Shown here piece by piece: positions 10,247 to 19,651 of a stretch of DNA of 24,101 nt; positions within the stretch are counted from its first letter, which is position 1; the number at the start of each line of letters is the position of its first letter. The stretch spans positions 1-24,101 of the forward strand of contig JAMQCK010000415.1 of assembly GCA_024196135.1 (NCBI GenBank), in the 5' to 3' direction. The notes under the pieces were generated by a model, which was not told where the DNA came from, ran no database searches, and was given only the letters and a program-made list of their open reading frames with translations. Source of the DNA: Pleurotus ostreatus/Saccharomyces cerevisiae fusant. Its lineage: Eukaryota > Opisthokonta. A program made the position numbers and the translations under genes.

Positions 10247-11574
10247 ATGGAAGCAGATCTGGTTGGCGCTGAGCGAGGCATATCGTCGCTCCCCACGGAG
10301 ACGCTGCTCGACATCTTCGACCATTGTCGTGTCAAATATTACGATTTTTTCCTGGATACCATCTCTGTTCGCGGCGGCCCGCTGTCTGTGACATCCGTGT
10401 GCCAGCGCTGGCGCCATGTAGCTCTCAGCACGCCGACCCTCTGGACGGACGTGCACCTCAACATCCTTACTTATTCGCTCGGCGACGCAATCGCGCGCCT
10501 ACAGGGCCTCCTCGAGCGCTCCAGAGACCTCACGCTCACCGTGATCGTACGAAATCGTTGCGTCACCCCCGATTCAGGCTTGGTTCCGGCGCTGCAGCTT
10601 CTAGCATCGCATAGCGCGCGCTGGGAACACGCCGACATCGCGCTGAGAAACAGCCAAATCGGCAACCTCACCTCTATTCGCGGACGCCTTCCTCTCTTGC
10701 GAAGGGCCACCATATCTATCAGGGGCTACTCACTTGATGCACAATGGGATCCGTATCGCGGCCTCTTCGTCGAGTGCCCGGCTCTGGAGTCCTTCGAGCA
10801 CGTCGGCCAGAATTTTGACTTGCCGTGGGAGCAGCTCATTCGCTATTCTACGAGGAGACCGTTGCTACCGCTCCAGTTCCATGACGTGAAGCGCTTGAAG
10901 AACTTCCGCGCCCTGGAGCTTCAGACCGTACTTGTTAATGACTTCACCTCCGAGCAACGAAGCTCTCAGCTCCATCTACCCAACCTGGAGAGAGCGCTTA
11001 TTGATCCATTGGACCTATCGATCTCGCGGGCACCTGCGCTCACCGAATGTCATATTTAGGCCATCTGGAGACAGCGGAGTCCGTTCACGAGCTCGCGAAC
11101 GCACTCAGGGCCGGTGCTTGCTCGCTTACAGTTCTATCGATATATCTGTATCACCAGGCTGCGAGTGCGGACGCGCTCTCTCTTGTCCTTGCCGCCTGCC
11201 CAAACCTGTGCGTGCTGCGCCTCAGGCTCCAGTATGGGCATTTTGACGATGGGGATGCTAGCGCACTGCTATTCGAGCTCTTCACAACTCTCATCGTCCG
11301 CGAAGATGCGCTGCCTCTGGTCCCGAAACTCGAAGAATTGACGATTATGACCCTTGTATGTCGTCCGCTGGATGGATTCCAAAGTTTGGTGGATGCGATC
11401 GCTTCTCGTGACGGCGCGCTGCGCGCGGTCAGCCTCTACACAGTCGTCGGTCAGTACGACATAACGGCCAGGGAAGGACTCTTCGATTCAGGAGGACCGT
11501 GTACTGTGAGCATCAAATATGATCTCTCGCCGGAAGAATACGGAGAAATATGGGAGGACATGAGGCGCGTCTGA
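10247..11574 (+). pseudogene. F-box-like protein gene with a frameshift
   Basis: The ATG at 10247 opens a protein with an F-box-like motif at about residues 14-68 (SLPTETLLDIFDHC, then VTSVCQRWRHVALSTPTLW), the usual Agaricomycete form, followed by Leu-rich repeat-like sequence. The frame ends at TAG 11057-11059 after 270 residues. The same type of sequence resumes in another frame at 11059 (GHLETAESVHELANALRAG) for 171 residues to TGA 11572-11574. One missing base near 11056 would join them. I looked for an intron instead: an acceptor-like TTTAG ends at 11059, but the plausible donors at 10886, 10928 and 10934 are all in phase 0 and do not restore the frame. It is either a young pseudogene or an assembly indel. 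The first ORF alone would keep the F-box but lose a third of the repeat region. Confidence 0.7.
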
Positions 11575-11667
11575 GGCTGGCGATGAACGTTTGGGACGAA
11601 GGTGGCAATCTACAATTATTCGAGCGGTCGGCATGATTAGCATACGAACTTTGGTAGCGTTCTACAG

Positions 11668-12617
11668 CTACATCCAGCATCGCTCCTGAGGCTTCTGTGC
11701 CACGATGGCGACATACTCCAAAGGGTACGTCCCGTCGACCCCCGTCTTGATTCCCTCCTCCAGCTCGTCCATGAGCGCGTCATATCCCTTCCCCGACTGC
11801 ACAAGACCGAAGCCCCCCGGCCTGCACTATCGCGCCCATGAACTGCCTGTATACTCCGACGATGGTCGTCTTGGCCGAGAAGGCCTCTAGCGTCGTACCA
11901 GCCATCTCGATAAACACGCGTTCGCTGCGTACGTTGTGGAAGCCGGCCTCCTCGAGCATCTGCGGAATGTGCTCCGCGCATGTGAGGAGCATGTTCCGAG
12001 AGCTGTATAGCGCGCGATAGATCTTCAGAAAGCGCTGTGCGACGGGCCCGCGGAGCCACAGCGTACTGCACTCGACGAACTGGGCCCATCCGCCAGGTCG
12101 AAGGACGCGATACGCTTCGGCGATGGCTTGTGGCCATTCCTCAGCGCGGAGGGCGGCAATGAGAAGGCGCTGGTGGACGAGGTTGAATGTGTCGGACCAC
12201 TCCTCTGGTAAAGCAGTGATATCTTTGACGAGAAAGCGGGCGTTCGGAGGCGGTGAGATTGGGAAATTCCTAGACTCGATGTCGATGCCGTGAACTCGGC
12301 GTCTGGGTGTTGGGCAGCAGCCTGAAGGGTCCATACGCCTGAGCTTTCGTTGTGAGCGCGACTGACTCTCCCTTTGTGGTTTATGCAGACGCACCTGTAC
12401 CGGAGGCGCTGTCGAGGATCTTCATCCCGGGAAAGACCTCCATTGGCGCGACTATGAGATGCCCGTCGAAGGCGCGTATGATCACATCGTGCTGCAACTG
12501 AAGCCTAGGTAGCAGTGAATAAATCCAGCGACCAGCGTAGCCATGCAAACGGATTCACCTTTGAACCTCCTCCGCATCGTAGGTGAGCAGGTAATCAGGA
12601 TATCTGCTGGCGTCCAT
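11668..12617 (-). pseudogene. LaeA-like SAM-dependent methyltransferase, copy 1, frame-broken
   Basis: Class I SAM-dependent methyltransferase of the LaeA/UmtA-like fungal type. The model runs ATG 12617, exon 12617-12559, exon 12504-12395, exon from 12338 to TAG 11670-11668. The SAM-binding glycine motif (KILDSASGTG) is split by intron 2; the acidic loop GIDIES, then LPEEW, VHQRL, VLRPGGWAQFVE and PQMLEEAGF follow in family order. Compared with copy 2, one base is missing at about 12288-12291 (after the codons for DAEF), which shifts the frame just before GIDIES. A run of six C at 11813-11818 has one base too many, so the frame ends at 11780 instead of 11668. The introns are 54 and 56 nt and in the same phases as in copy 2. 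As read, the product would lose most of the methyltransferase fold. Pseudogene or assembly error. Confidence 0.75.
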
Positions 12618-12647
12618 GATACGGGGCTAGGGGGTGGCATCTGGACG

Positions 12648-12668
12648 GGTCAGTAGCGTCCTTTATAC
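12648..12668 (-). promoter_or_regulatory. TATA element of methyltransferase copy 1
   Basis: Reading minus, GTATAAAGGACGCTACTGAC starts 51 nt before the ATG. The block matches the one upstream of copy 2 (18350-18370) at 18 of 21 positions, including all of GTATAAAGGA and TGACC. Conservation between otherwise diverged flanks suggests a functional core promoter that was duplicated with the gene. Confidence 0.6.
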
Positions 12669-13838
12669 CGCCTCGACAGGGACGGAAGGAAGGCCCTGCT
12701 GTACTAAAGCAGTATGATCAGCATGCACGGCAGGGTCATGAAAGGCTCTCTGATGCGACTAGTCAGGCCGGATGCGTCTGGTGAGTATCGATTAGCCCTT
12801 CATCCCCGTCAAGGCCGACGTCGGGTGTCGCAAGTGTTCACGGGTGGCAGACGCAGAGCTTGGTCGATGAAGCTTTGATCCTGTGCTTCATGCAGCGCAT
12901 CTGACCATCTTGCAGGAGGCTGCTATAGCGGTATAAGGAACGCATAGTAGCAGAGCCCAGCAAACCCCTCGGAATCTTTGAGCGTTCGGAGCCCGCAGAG
13001 GTAGTGCAGAGGTAGGAGGAAGCCGCAGAAATCGATGGCCGGAGCACGCCAAGGATACGCGAATCGGATCCGCAGATAGGTCTGCCATAGAACAGCTGAG
13101 AGCACGGTCGCAGAGGCAGACAAGAAGCCGAAGGGTCCTTGGGTGGGCGGAAGATATGCTCAGCTAATGCACAATCAAAGACTGGTCCTTCTGGGCACAA
13201 ACACGACGTTCATGGCGATCTCTTGTTGGTGGTCGAGGTCGATGATCGTACACCGAAATTCAGCTGTGTGCCGCACCGCCTTCACCCGGAGTTCGATGCC
13301 ATTCAATGCCCTCTGATTTCACGGTGTCCGTTTCGCAAGATATCGTACGTGTGGAGGTATAGAAATTCGGGGTCAAACCGTGGATGCACGCGTATTTACG
13401 GCGCGGCGGGCTTGCTGATAGAAAGCAGATGACAATGACATGCACTACTTATGTGATTAGCCGAGGGCGCGCCGAGAATGTTGAAGAAGGTGACTCACAG
13501 GGAATGTTTCGAGCGTCTACAGCGCCAAACCAAAGGCCAGAAATTCGGCCTCGCGAGCGTCGAGGACAAGATGCAGCCCGGCAAAAGCGACAAATATTTG
13601 GTTGAAACTGGCCCACGTGATTGGCGGCGCGCGGTCTCCGAGCTCTGGCTGCTGCGAATGGGAGGGAAGTTCTTTGTTCTGACGCCCATGGCGGACGTAT
13701 CATCCCGCTAAAAACCCGGAACGTTTCCGAATCAAAGTCTCTCGCGTCTGCATTGCATAACCGCGTTTGAGCAGTGCGTCTCTCCTCTGACCACCAGAAC
13801 CCATGCGCTGACGAAGAAATGCGCCTGCCTGTACCATA
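12669..13838. other. Intergenic region with one hydrophobic minus-strand frame
   Basis: No complete gene can be built. On the minus strand, 13123-12923 is an open, hydrophobic frame (for example PAIDFCGFLLPLHYLCG and GLCYYAFLIPL) that ends in TAG and looks like two membrane segments of a polytopic protein. It has no ATG, and upstream splice sites gave no longer model, so it may be a gene remnant. The final 130 bases before the glycosyltransferase include a two-codon upstream ORF (ATG CGC TGA at 13803). Confidence 0.4.
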
Positions 13839-13913
13839 ATGCTCCTCCCTTCCGCCATGCCCGAGCAGGCCAAAGTGTGGCTCTGGTGGCGGCGCCTCGC
13901 GGCCGCGTGGAAA

Positions 13914-15418
13914 ATGGCTCAGGGAGCGCACAATGACCTGCCAATGTATAACGACTCGCCGCCCAAGATGCACCGTCTCAACTCGAACTCAAGCCTCTTC
14001 AACCGCACCCGCTCCACCACTCTCGACGAAATGCACGATGTCCCCCGCTCCCCCTCCCCCGCGATGCGCGTCCACGCGCACCAGCGCCCGTCCCGATACC
14101 CTCCATACTTCCGACATCCACCCCACAAGCGCGTCTTCCGCTTCTTCCGCAACATGGGCCGCTTCTGGCGGTCACTTATCCTCCTGGGCTTGCCCCTACT
14201 CCTCCTCCTCTTCGGCCTCTACTTCTACGAGCCGCACATCGAGATTGCGTTCTACAGCAGGCGCTGGGTCTCACGCGAGATCGAGGAGCTGGCTCCGCTT
14301 GGTGGCTGCTTCTCCGCGGACCGCCCGAGCAGCGGCTACAACATCTCTCAGCACGTCTACAGCGCGAAGAAGACGGAGATACATGCGGGGCTGCCCATGC
14401 GTGTCGGCCTCGACTGCTACAACTTCGCAGGGACGATCGAGGGTCCAACGATGTACGACCTGCTCGATCTCAGCGTGGGTACCCTCCCCGTCGATCAGCG
14501 CACACAGTATCACACATACTGGCGCGCTGACCTCGCCCCCTTCGGCCAGCGCCAGGAGTGGATGCTCAAGTCGTTCTTCGCGACGCAGAACATCGCCCGC
14601 ACGCGCCTCGTGCTCTGGTCGAACGGGGACCTCTCACACAACCCGATCCTCCAGAAGTACGTGCGCAGCTTCCCGAACGCGTTCGCGATACAGCGAGTCG
14701 ATATTCCGGGGCTGGCGAAGGGCACGGAGCTGGACGGTGTGCTGCCGCTGTTGCATACACGCGACGACAAGGCGTGGATCGATGGCGACCTCATCAGACT
14801 TCTTGTGCTGTGGAACTACGGTGGTGTGTGGGTGGACATGGACTCGTTGCTCACGCGCGATCTCGAGCCGCTGCTCGAGCACGAGTTCGTCACGCAGTGG
14901 GATTGTTATGGTGCGGCAGACTCTCGCTCGTACACACCCATACTAACATGCACGCAGACAAACCATATACTCCTTTCAACGGCGCTCTCATGCGCTTCCG
15001 CCGACATTCCCCCTACATCTGCGAAGCATTCCACATAATGGCCACTTCGCCCCCGCCTCGACCCAAGTCTACCGACTGGGGCTCCCTGCTCTACTTCAAG
15101 CTATGGCGCCGACTGGTCGCAGTCGGCATTCCGCCCTTCAAGGTCCTCCCCTTCTGCTTCACCGAGGGCCGCAGCTGTCGCCTAGACACGCGATTACCGG
15201 ACCCCTTCGTGACCGACGCGGATAACAGAAGGGGAGTCAAGCCGCTGATGGGGCTCGACATGGACGACGGCGGCGACCTCGACCTCATATTGACGAGGAA
15301 AATATTCGGCATCCACTTGCATAACCAGTGGGAAAAGCTCTTCCCGCCGGGCGGCTGGGTGGAGCGCTTGCTGCTGAAGAAGTACGACGAGCGGCTGAAT
15401 GGGGTCATGAACACATAG
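13914..15418 (+). CDS. Type II membrane glycosyltransferase with DXD motif (GT32-like)
   Basis: Predicted Golgi/ER glycosyltransferase that transfers a sugar from a nucleotide-sugar donor. Two exons (13914-14910, 14958-15418) give 485 residues; the 47-nt intron has an ACTAAC branch site and joins a split GAC codon. Counted from the upstream ATG at 13839, a basic cytosolic tail is followed by a signal anchor at about 112-130 (ILLGLPLLLLLFGLYFY), then the lumenal catalytic domain. Its core reads LVLWSNGDL, DLIRLLVLWNYGGVWVDMDS and PFNGALMRF. The DMD (about 333-335) after YGGVW is the metal/nucleotide-binding DXD motif of the Gly_transf_sug family (Och1-like). I chose the ATG at 13914 for its AAAATGG context; the ATG at 13839 would add 25 odd Trp-rich residues and is less likely. 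The acceptor substrate is unknown. Confidence 0.85.
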
Positions 15419-15801
15419 CGACGACGCTGATGATGGAGGGAGGAGCTACAGCACACTTAGATGAGCAGGATGTCCTAGATATGTGATATGGCTGCGGAGG
15501 ACGCTGCGATCTACGACTACTGTACAAGCTAATACCTGCAATAATCGTGTAATATTCCGCATGCGCAAGCCTTTCACAGTTCAGTGGTGGGAAGAGTGCC
15601 TTTTCGGGATAAGGGAAATCGCTGCAGCATGACGTCCCGGTGACGCTTTGGGAAGTTGCCATTGTTCTCTTTGTTCTCGACCGCCATCTCCGTCTTGGCA
15701 TATTCTTGAGCGGCGGCGATATGCAACGACCGGGGCCCCCACCTCGCTTTCCGTCGTCAAGCGCGGCGAGGAACCGACAGACGCGCTTGTCATCCCTCAC
15801 G

Positions 15802-17518
15802 ATGCCCAAGGACGCGTCTACAAGCGACGCCAACCGCCCACGCCGCTCGTCCGCCTCCGGTCTCGCGCCCGGACAGAAGGCCCAGCGCACCTCGAAGACC
15901 TCGCAGAAGCTCGTCGTGCTACCTTCTGCGCCGCAGACAAAACCTCTGGCACCCGAAGAGGTTGATGACCCGACCTTTGGCTACGAAACCGATGCGGGCG
16001 TGCGCGAGTACAAGAGCGAGGCGGAGCGCATGTCGAAGGAGGAGCGCAAGAAGGCGGGCTTCAAGCGGATTACGGCCTACTGCGTCGCGGAGGCGTTCAG
16101 GATGAAGCACCTGTCGTCGTATCTTACGCGCGAGCATAATGTCGCTCCCCGCGCGTTCGACGAAGCGTTGTACGTGGTGCGTGAATTGTGCTGTGGGGTC
16201 AAGGCCGGTGTACTGATTCCTTCATGAGATGTACCACCTTCCCCTCCTGCCTGGGTATGGGCCGAACTCGAACATTCGCTCTTCCGCGCCACCACCGAAG
16301 CGCGAGGGAAGGATATCCGTCAGACTGTCCGAAGCCGAGGAGAATGGATACCAGGGTACATACTTCACGTCGCACCCGGTTGAGTCGCCTCCTTCGGAGA
16401 CTTTCCTTACGCCGGACGAATCGCCTGGCAGTAATGGCGCAAGCTCTGAAGACGAGACGGACGACTCGACCGCGACACCCAGGGCACGCCGATCACCCGC
16501 CCCGCAGGTGCAATCGCCCACTACCGAGGAAGCCCCTCACCACGACACCGAGCATCACGACGCCGGCGATATCGCGGAAGCCATCTTCTTCGAATACGGC
16601 GTCGTCGTCTTCTTCGGCTTCACCGAAGACCAGGAGCAGAGCATCCTCGACGACATCGCGAACGTCTCCGTGTACAAGCGCCCCTTCGTCACCGACGACT
16701 TCGAGATCGAAGAGTGCCACTACACCGTCGACCCGCACATCCCCTTCCCGCGCATCTACAACGACTTCTTCACGCTCAAGTCGCACTCGCATCTCCTGAA
16801 GCTTTCCATCGCGCACGCGCTCGCGCAGTCGACGCTCCTTGCGCGGTTTGAGACGGTGGCGCAGCGCGTGCTGTCGTCGCCGCAGACGCTGTCGATTCCG
16901 AAGCAGCTGGCGATGTCGGGCAAGCTGAAGATGAAGCGGCATGAGGCGCTGAAGTTGACGGGGAGGTTGTTCAGATTGCGGCGCGATGTGAACCTGGTCA
17001 GCAATGTACTCGATGTACCGGAGCTGTTTTGGAGCGAGGCGAGTTTGAAGGAGTTGTACGATGCGGTGCGAGAGTACATGGAGCTTGGCCCGCGCGTGCA
17101 GGTCATCAACGAGAAGCTCATGATGGCCAGCGACTTCGTGAGTGTGACGATGATGTTGTCGTGCATGTTGCTGATGTTCGTCTAGTTGGATGCTATCCAC
17201 GACCACTTGAATAACTCGGCCATGGAGCGCATTACATGGATTGTTATCTGTGAGTCATGCTGCTGACTAGCCTATCCTTTGCCTGACGCTTCCTCCAGGG
17301 CTCATCGTCGTCGCTATCTTGGTCGACTTGGTACGCTCTATCTCCTTTTTCTCTTGCTCCTTTCGACTGACCATACTTCTCAGGGCGAGGTCGTCGCCCG
17401 CCTCATCTTCCACGCTACCATGGACGACAAGACGGCGTCGCTGGCGGTCGTGAACAGGACTTTACCAGACAGGGAGGAAGTCCTGCAGACCTTATACCGC
17501 ATGATGGACCAGTCGTGA
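15802..17518 (+). CDS. RMD1: RMD1/RMND1-family protein (DUF155), C-terminal membrane segment
   Basis: Member of the DUF155 family, named for yeast Rmd1 (required for meiotic nuclear division) and human mitochondrial RMND1. Five exons (15802-16176, 16229-17137, 17186-17249, 17299-17330, 17384-17518) give 504 residues. Exon 1 ends in FDEALYV and exon 2 opens with MYHLPLLPGYGPN, a family-typical junction. A low-complexity acidic Ser/Pro linker (about 170-235) precedes the DUF155 core, which starts at AEAIFFEYGVVVFFGF (about 242-257) and runs to about 425. A hydrophobic helix (ITWIVIWLIVVAILVDL, about 444-460) close to the C-terminus matches the family's membrane anchor, and exons 3-5 encode it. 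An in-frame ATG at 15721 could add 27 residues, so the N-terminus is uncertain. The biochemical activity of the family in fungi is not established. Confidence 0.9.
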
Positions 17519-18349
17519 TGTACATTATAGGGCTCGGGAGGATTACTATCGTATACCAGGCATGTTGAAGGCTCTTCGTGGAGCGCTAATTCATTTCAGA
17601 CTTCTTCTTCATCAAACCCTCCGCTTCTTTATCCTCAACTAAGCCTCTTCGCGGTTTGTTGCGCCGTGACCTCGTCCGACACGCCTTCTGGTCAACTGCA
17701 GAGCGGACATCAAAGATGCAGGTCTCGAAGGTCAAAAGAATCGGTAACGTTGTCGCGCGTCGTCGATTCCTCTGCGCGAGAAAGCTTTGTTCTTCGCATG
17801 TCCCCGAGAGTGCAGAGCATACATACGCGGGATTTGCATTCAATATCGTTTTCAAAGGCACCCTGTCAAGTTGAGTATGCTACGTCTTTACTGTCGCCTC
17901 GTAAGTCTCGTCATCATCTGCAGTGTCAATCCTAATGATATACACCAGGAAAGTGTGTACCCAGAGATTCCTTCAGACCTGTCCCTGGGCACAAGCGGCA
18001 CTCGTTCCTACAGCGTAGCATGACTTGGTCGCCGATCCTGTGTGCCCGAGCTCGACGCTGCGTCCCTTGGACGATGATCAGATGTCCTCCAGTAGGGCCT
18101 TTGGACCGATGCTCAGCATGCAATACCAAGATCCGGGTCTGCCTCGGACGGTAATTCAGGTTATGACAGGTACGTTGGCAGCACAACGACACCCGACGTC
18201 GACACTAGCGTGGATATCGACCTGGAAAGAGCGCCATTGGGGCACCCTTCGCGCAAATGGCTTCATCAGCCGCGTAAAAAGCCTGGTATCACCCCACTGT
18301 CCATGCTCTCTACGCGGTCATTACAGCAAGTTGCGTCCCTGGAGCAACC
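17519..18349. other. Intergenic region, no gene seen
   Basis: Between RMD1 and methyltransferase copy 2 the open frames are short, lack domains and do not chain through convincing splice sites. The sequence does not visibly extend the homology with the upstream flank of copy 1 beyond the TATA element. Confidence 0.5.
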
Positions 18350-18370
18350 GTATAAAGGATGCTGATGACC
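18350..18370 (+). promoter_or_regulatory. TATA element of methyltransferase copy 2
   Basis: GTATAAAGGATGCTGATGAC begins 58 nt before the ATG at 18408. It is the counterpart of the element upstream of copy 1 (12648-12668, minus). Confidence 0.6.
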
Positions 18371-18407
18371 GCCTCATATGCCATCCCCGTAGCCTCAGCT
18401 CTGTGCA

Positions 18408-19345
18408 ATGGATGCCGAAAGGAACAGCTCGCATTATTTGCTCACCCATGACGCGGAGGAGGTCCAGAGGTAAAATCCTCTTGGGAAATCCGCATGTGCA
18501 GCTTGAGGTATCTGATGATCTCAGGCTTCAGGCGCAACATGATATGATCATACGCGTCTTCAACGGTCGTCTGATCACAGCCCCAGTAAATCTCTTGCCC
18601 GGCACGAAAGTCCTGGAGAGCGCAACTGGAACTGGTGAGTTGATGGAATACAATGGGAGGGAGAGCAGAATATACTTAGGCGGGACTCTAGGTATCTGGG
18701 CACTGCAAGCTTCTACTCAATACCCAGAAATCAGCTTCACTGGCATCGACATCGAATCAAGGCTTTCCCACATCCCCACCCCCGAATGCCGAGTTCCTCG
18801 TCCACAATATCACTGCTCTGCCGGAGGAGTGGTCGAGCACGTTCGACCTCGTCCACCAACGCCTACTCATAGCCGCATTCCGCACCGAGGAGTGGCCACG
18901 CGCAATTGCAGAAGCACACCGCGTCCTAAAGCCCGGTGGATGGGCACAAATTGTTGAGTTGAGCCTGTTGTGGCTGCAACGCGGCCCTGTTGGAAGGCGC
19001 TTTTGGGATGTGTTCCGCGCGTTGTCCGAGGCACGACGCATGCTCTCGACGTGCGCGGAGGACATACCGCAGATGCTCCAGGACGTGGGCTTTTGCAACG
19101 TGCGGAATGAGCTCGTACAGATCGAGATGGTCGGATCGACGCCGGACGCGATCGTGGCTAGGCAGAGCATTATCGGAGCGTATCGAAGTCTCAAAAAAGC
19201 GATAGTGCAGGAAGGAGGCTTTGGAATCGTGGGATCGGGCGGACAATACAACGCGCTGCTTGATGAGCTGGATAAGGAGTTTGAGACGGGAGTCAACGGG
19301 TCTTACCCATTGGAACTCGTCGCCGTTGTAGCACAGAGAGCCTAG
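18408..19345 (+). pseudogene. LaeA-like SAM-dependent methyltransferase, copy 2, frame-broken
   Basis: Paralogue of the minus-strand gene at 11668-12617, with the same N-terminus pattern (MDAERNSSHYLLTHDAEEVQ against MDASRYPDYLLTYDAEEVQ). Exons are 18408-18469, 18525-18634 and 18692 onward; the introns are 55 and 57 nt and sit at the same codons and phases as in copy 1. SAM motif I reads KVLESATGTGIWAL, followed by FTGIDIES. After about 18758 the frame is lost: relative to copy 1 there is a net gain of one base or loss of two within the C-rich segment 18759-18792. Homology then resumes in the other frame (FLVHNITALPEEW, VHQRLLIAAFRTEEW, VLKPGGWAQIVE, PQMLQDVGF) to TAG 19343-19345. An alternative acceptor at 18679 would add four residues but does not fix the break. 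Pseudogene or assembly error; the C-terminal half is clean. Confidence 0.75.
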
Positions 19346-19651
19346 GAATTCAGAGTGTGCAATATGCGACCCATGTCCTCGTGGGCAGCGACAGTACATC
19401 TGCTCTCTGCTTTATGTATACGCAACCAATGTTCAGAAGTTCTTGCCACATGTGCGAGTTCATAAAGAATATCTTATGCATTACCTAGAGCAGTAGTATA
19501 TGATACATGTGGGTGGTCCTCCCTGGACCGCGCAGAATACACGTTAGGTGTCGCACAGCTGACCAGAGCCTCTATTCACCCTCGACTTCCTCTAGCATCC
19601 TCTACCCCCTCTACCAAACGCATTACCGACGATCACTCATCCAACCGACGT
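19346..19651. other. Convergent 3' intergenic region
   Basis: A 306-nt gap between the 3' ends of methyltransferase copy 2 and the transporter. It is AT-richer than its surroundings near 19440-19510 and holds no gene. It presumably carries both polyadenylation regions. Confidence 0.5.

Noticed and set aside
13449..13973. 174-residue minus-strand open frame overlapping the glycosyltransferase start
   Set aside because: It has no motif, an antisense-like composition, and overlaps a well-supported gene.
13933..14946. 337-residue plus-strand open frame
   Set aside because: It is the shifted shadow of the glycosyltransferase and has a Ser/Arg/Thr-rich composition. The glycosyltransferase frame carries the membrane anchor and DXD motif.
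15418..15801. Possible extra exon of the glycosyltransferase or RMD1
   Set aside because: The stop at 15418 ends a complete domain, and frames in the gap have no splice sites that extend either protein.
16493..17206. 237-residue minus-strand open frame
   Set aside because: It is an antisense shadow of the RMD1 DUF155 exon, rich in Arg, His and Gln, with no domain.
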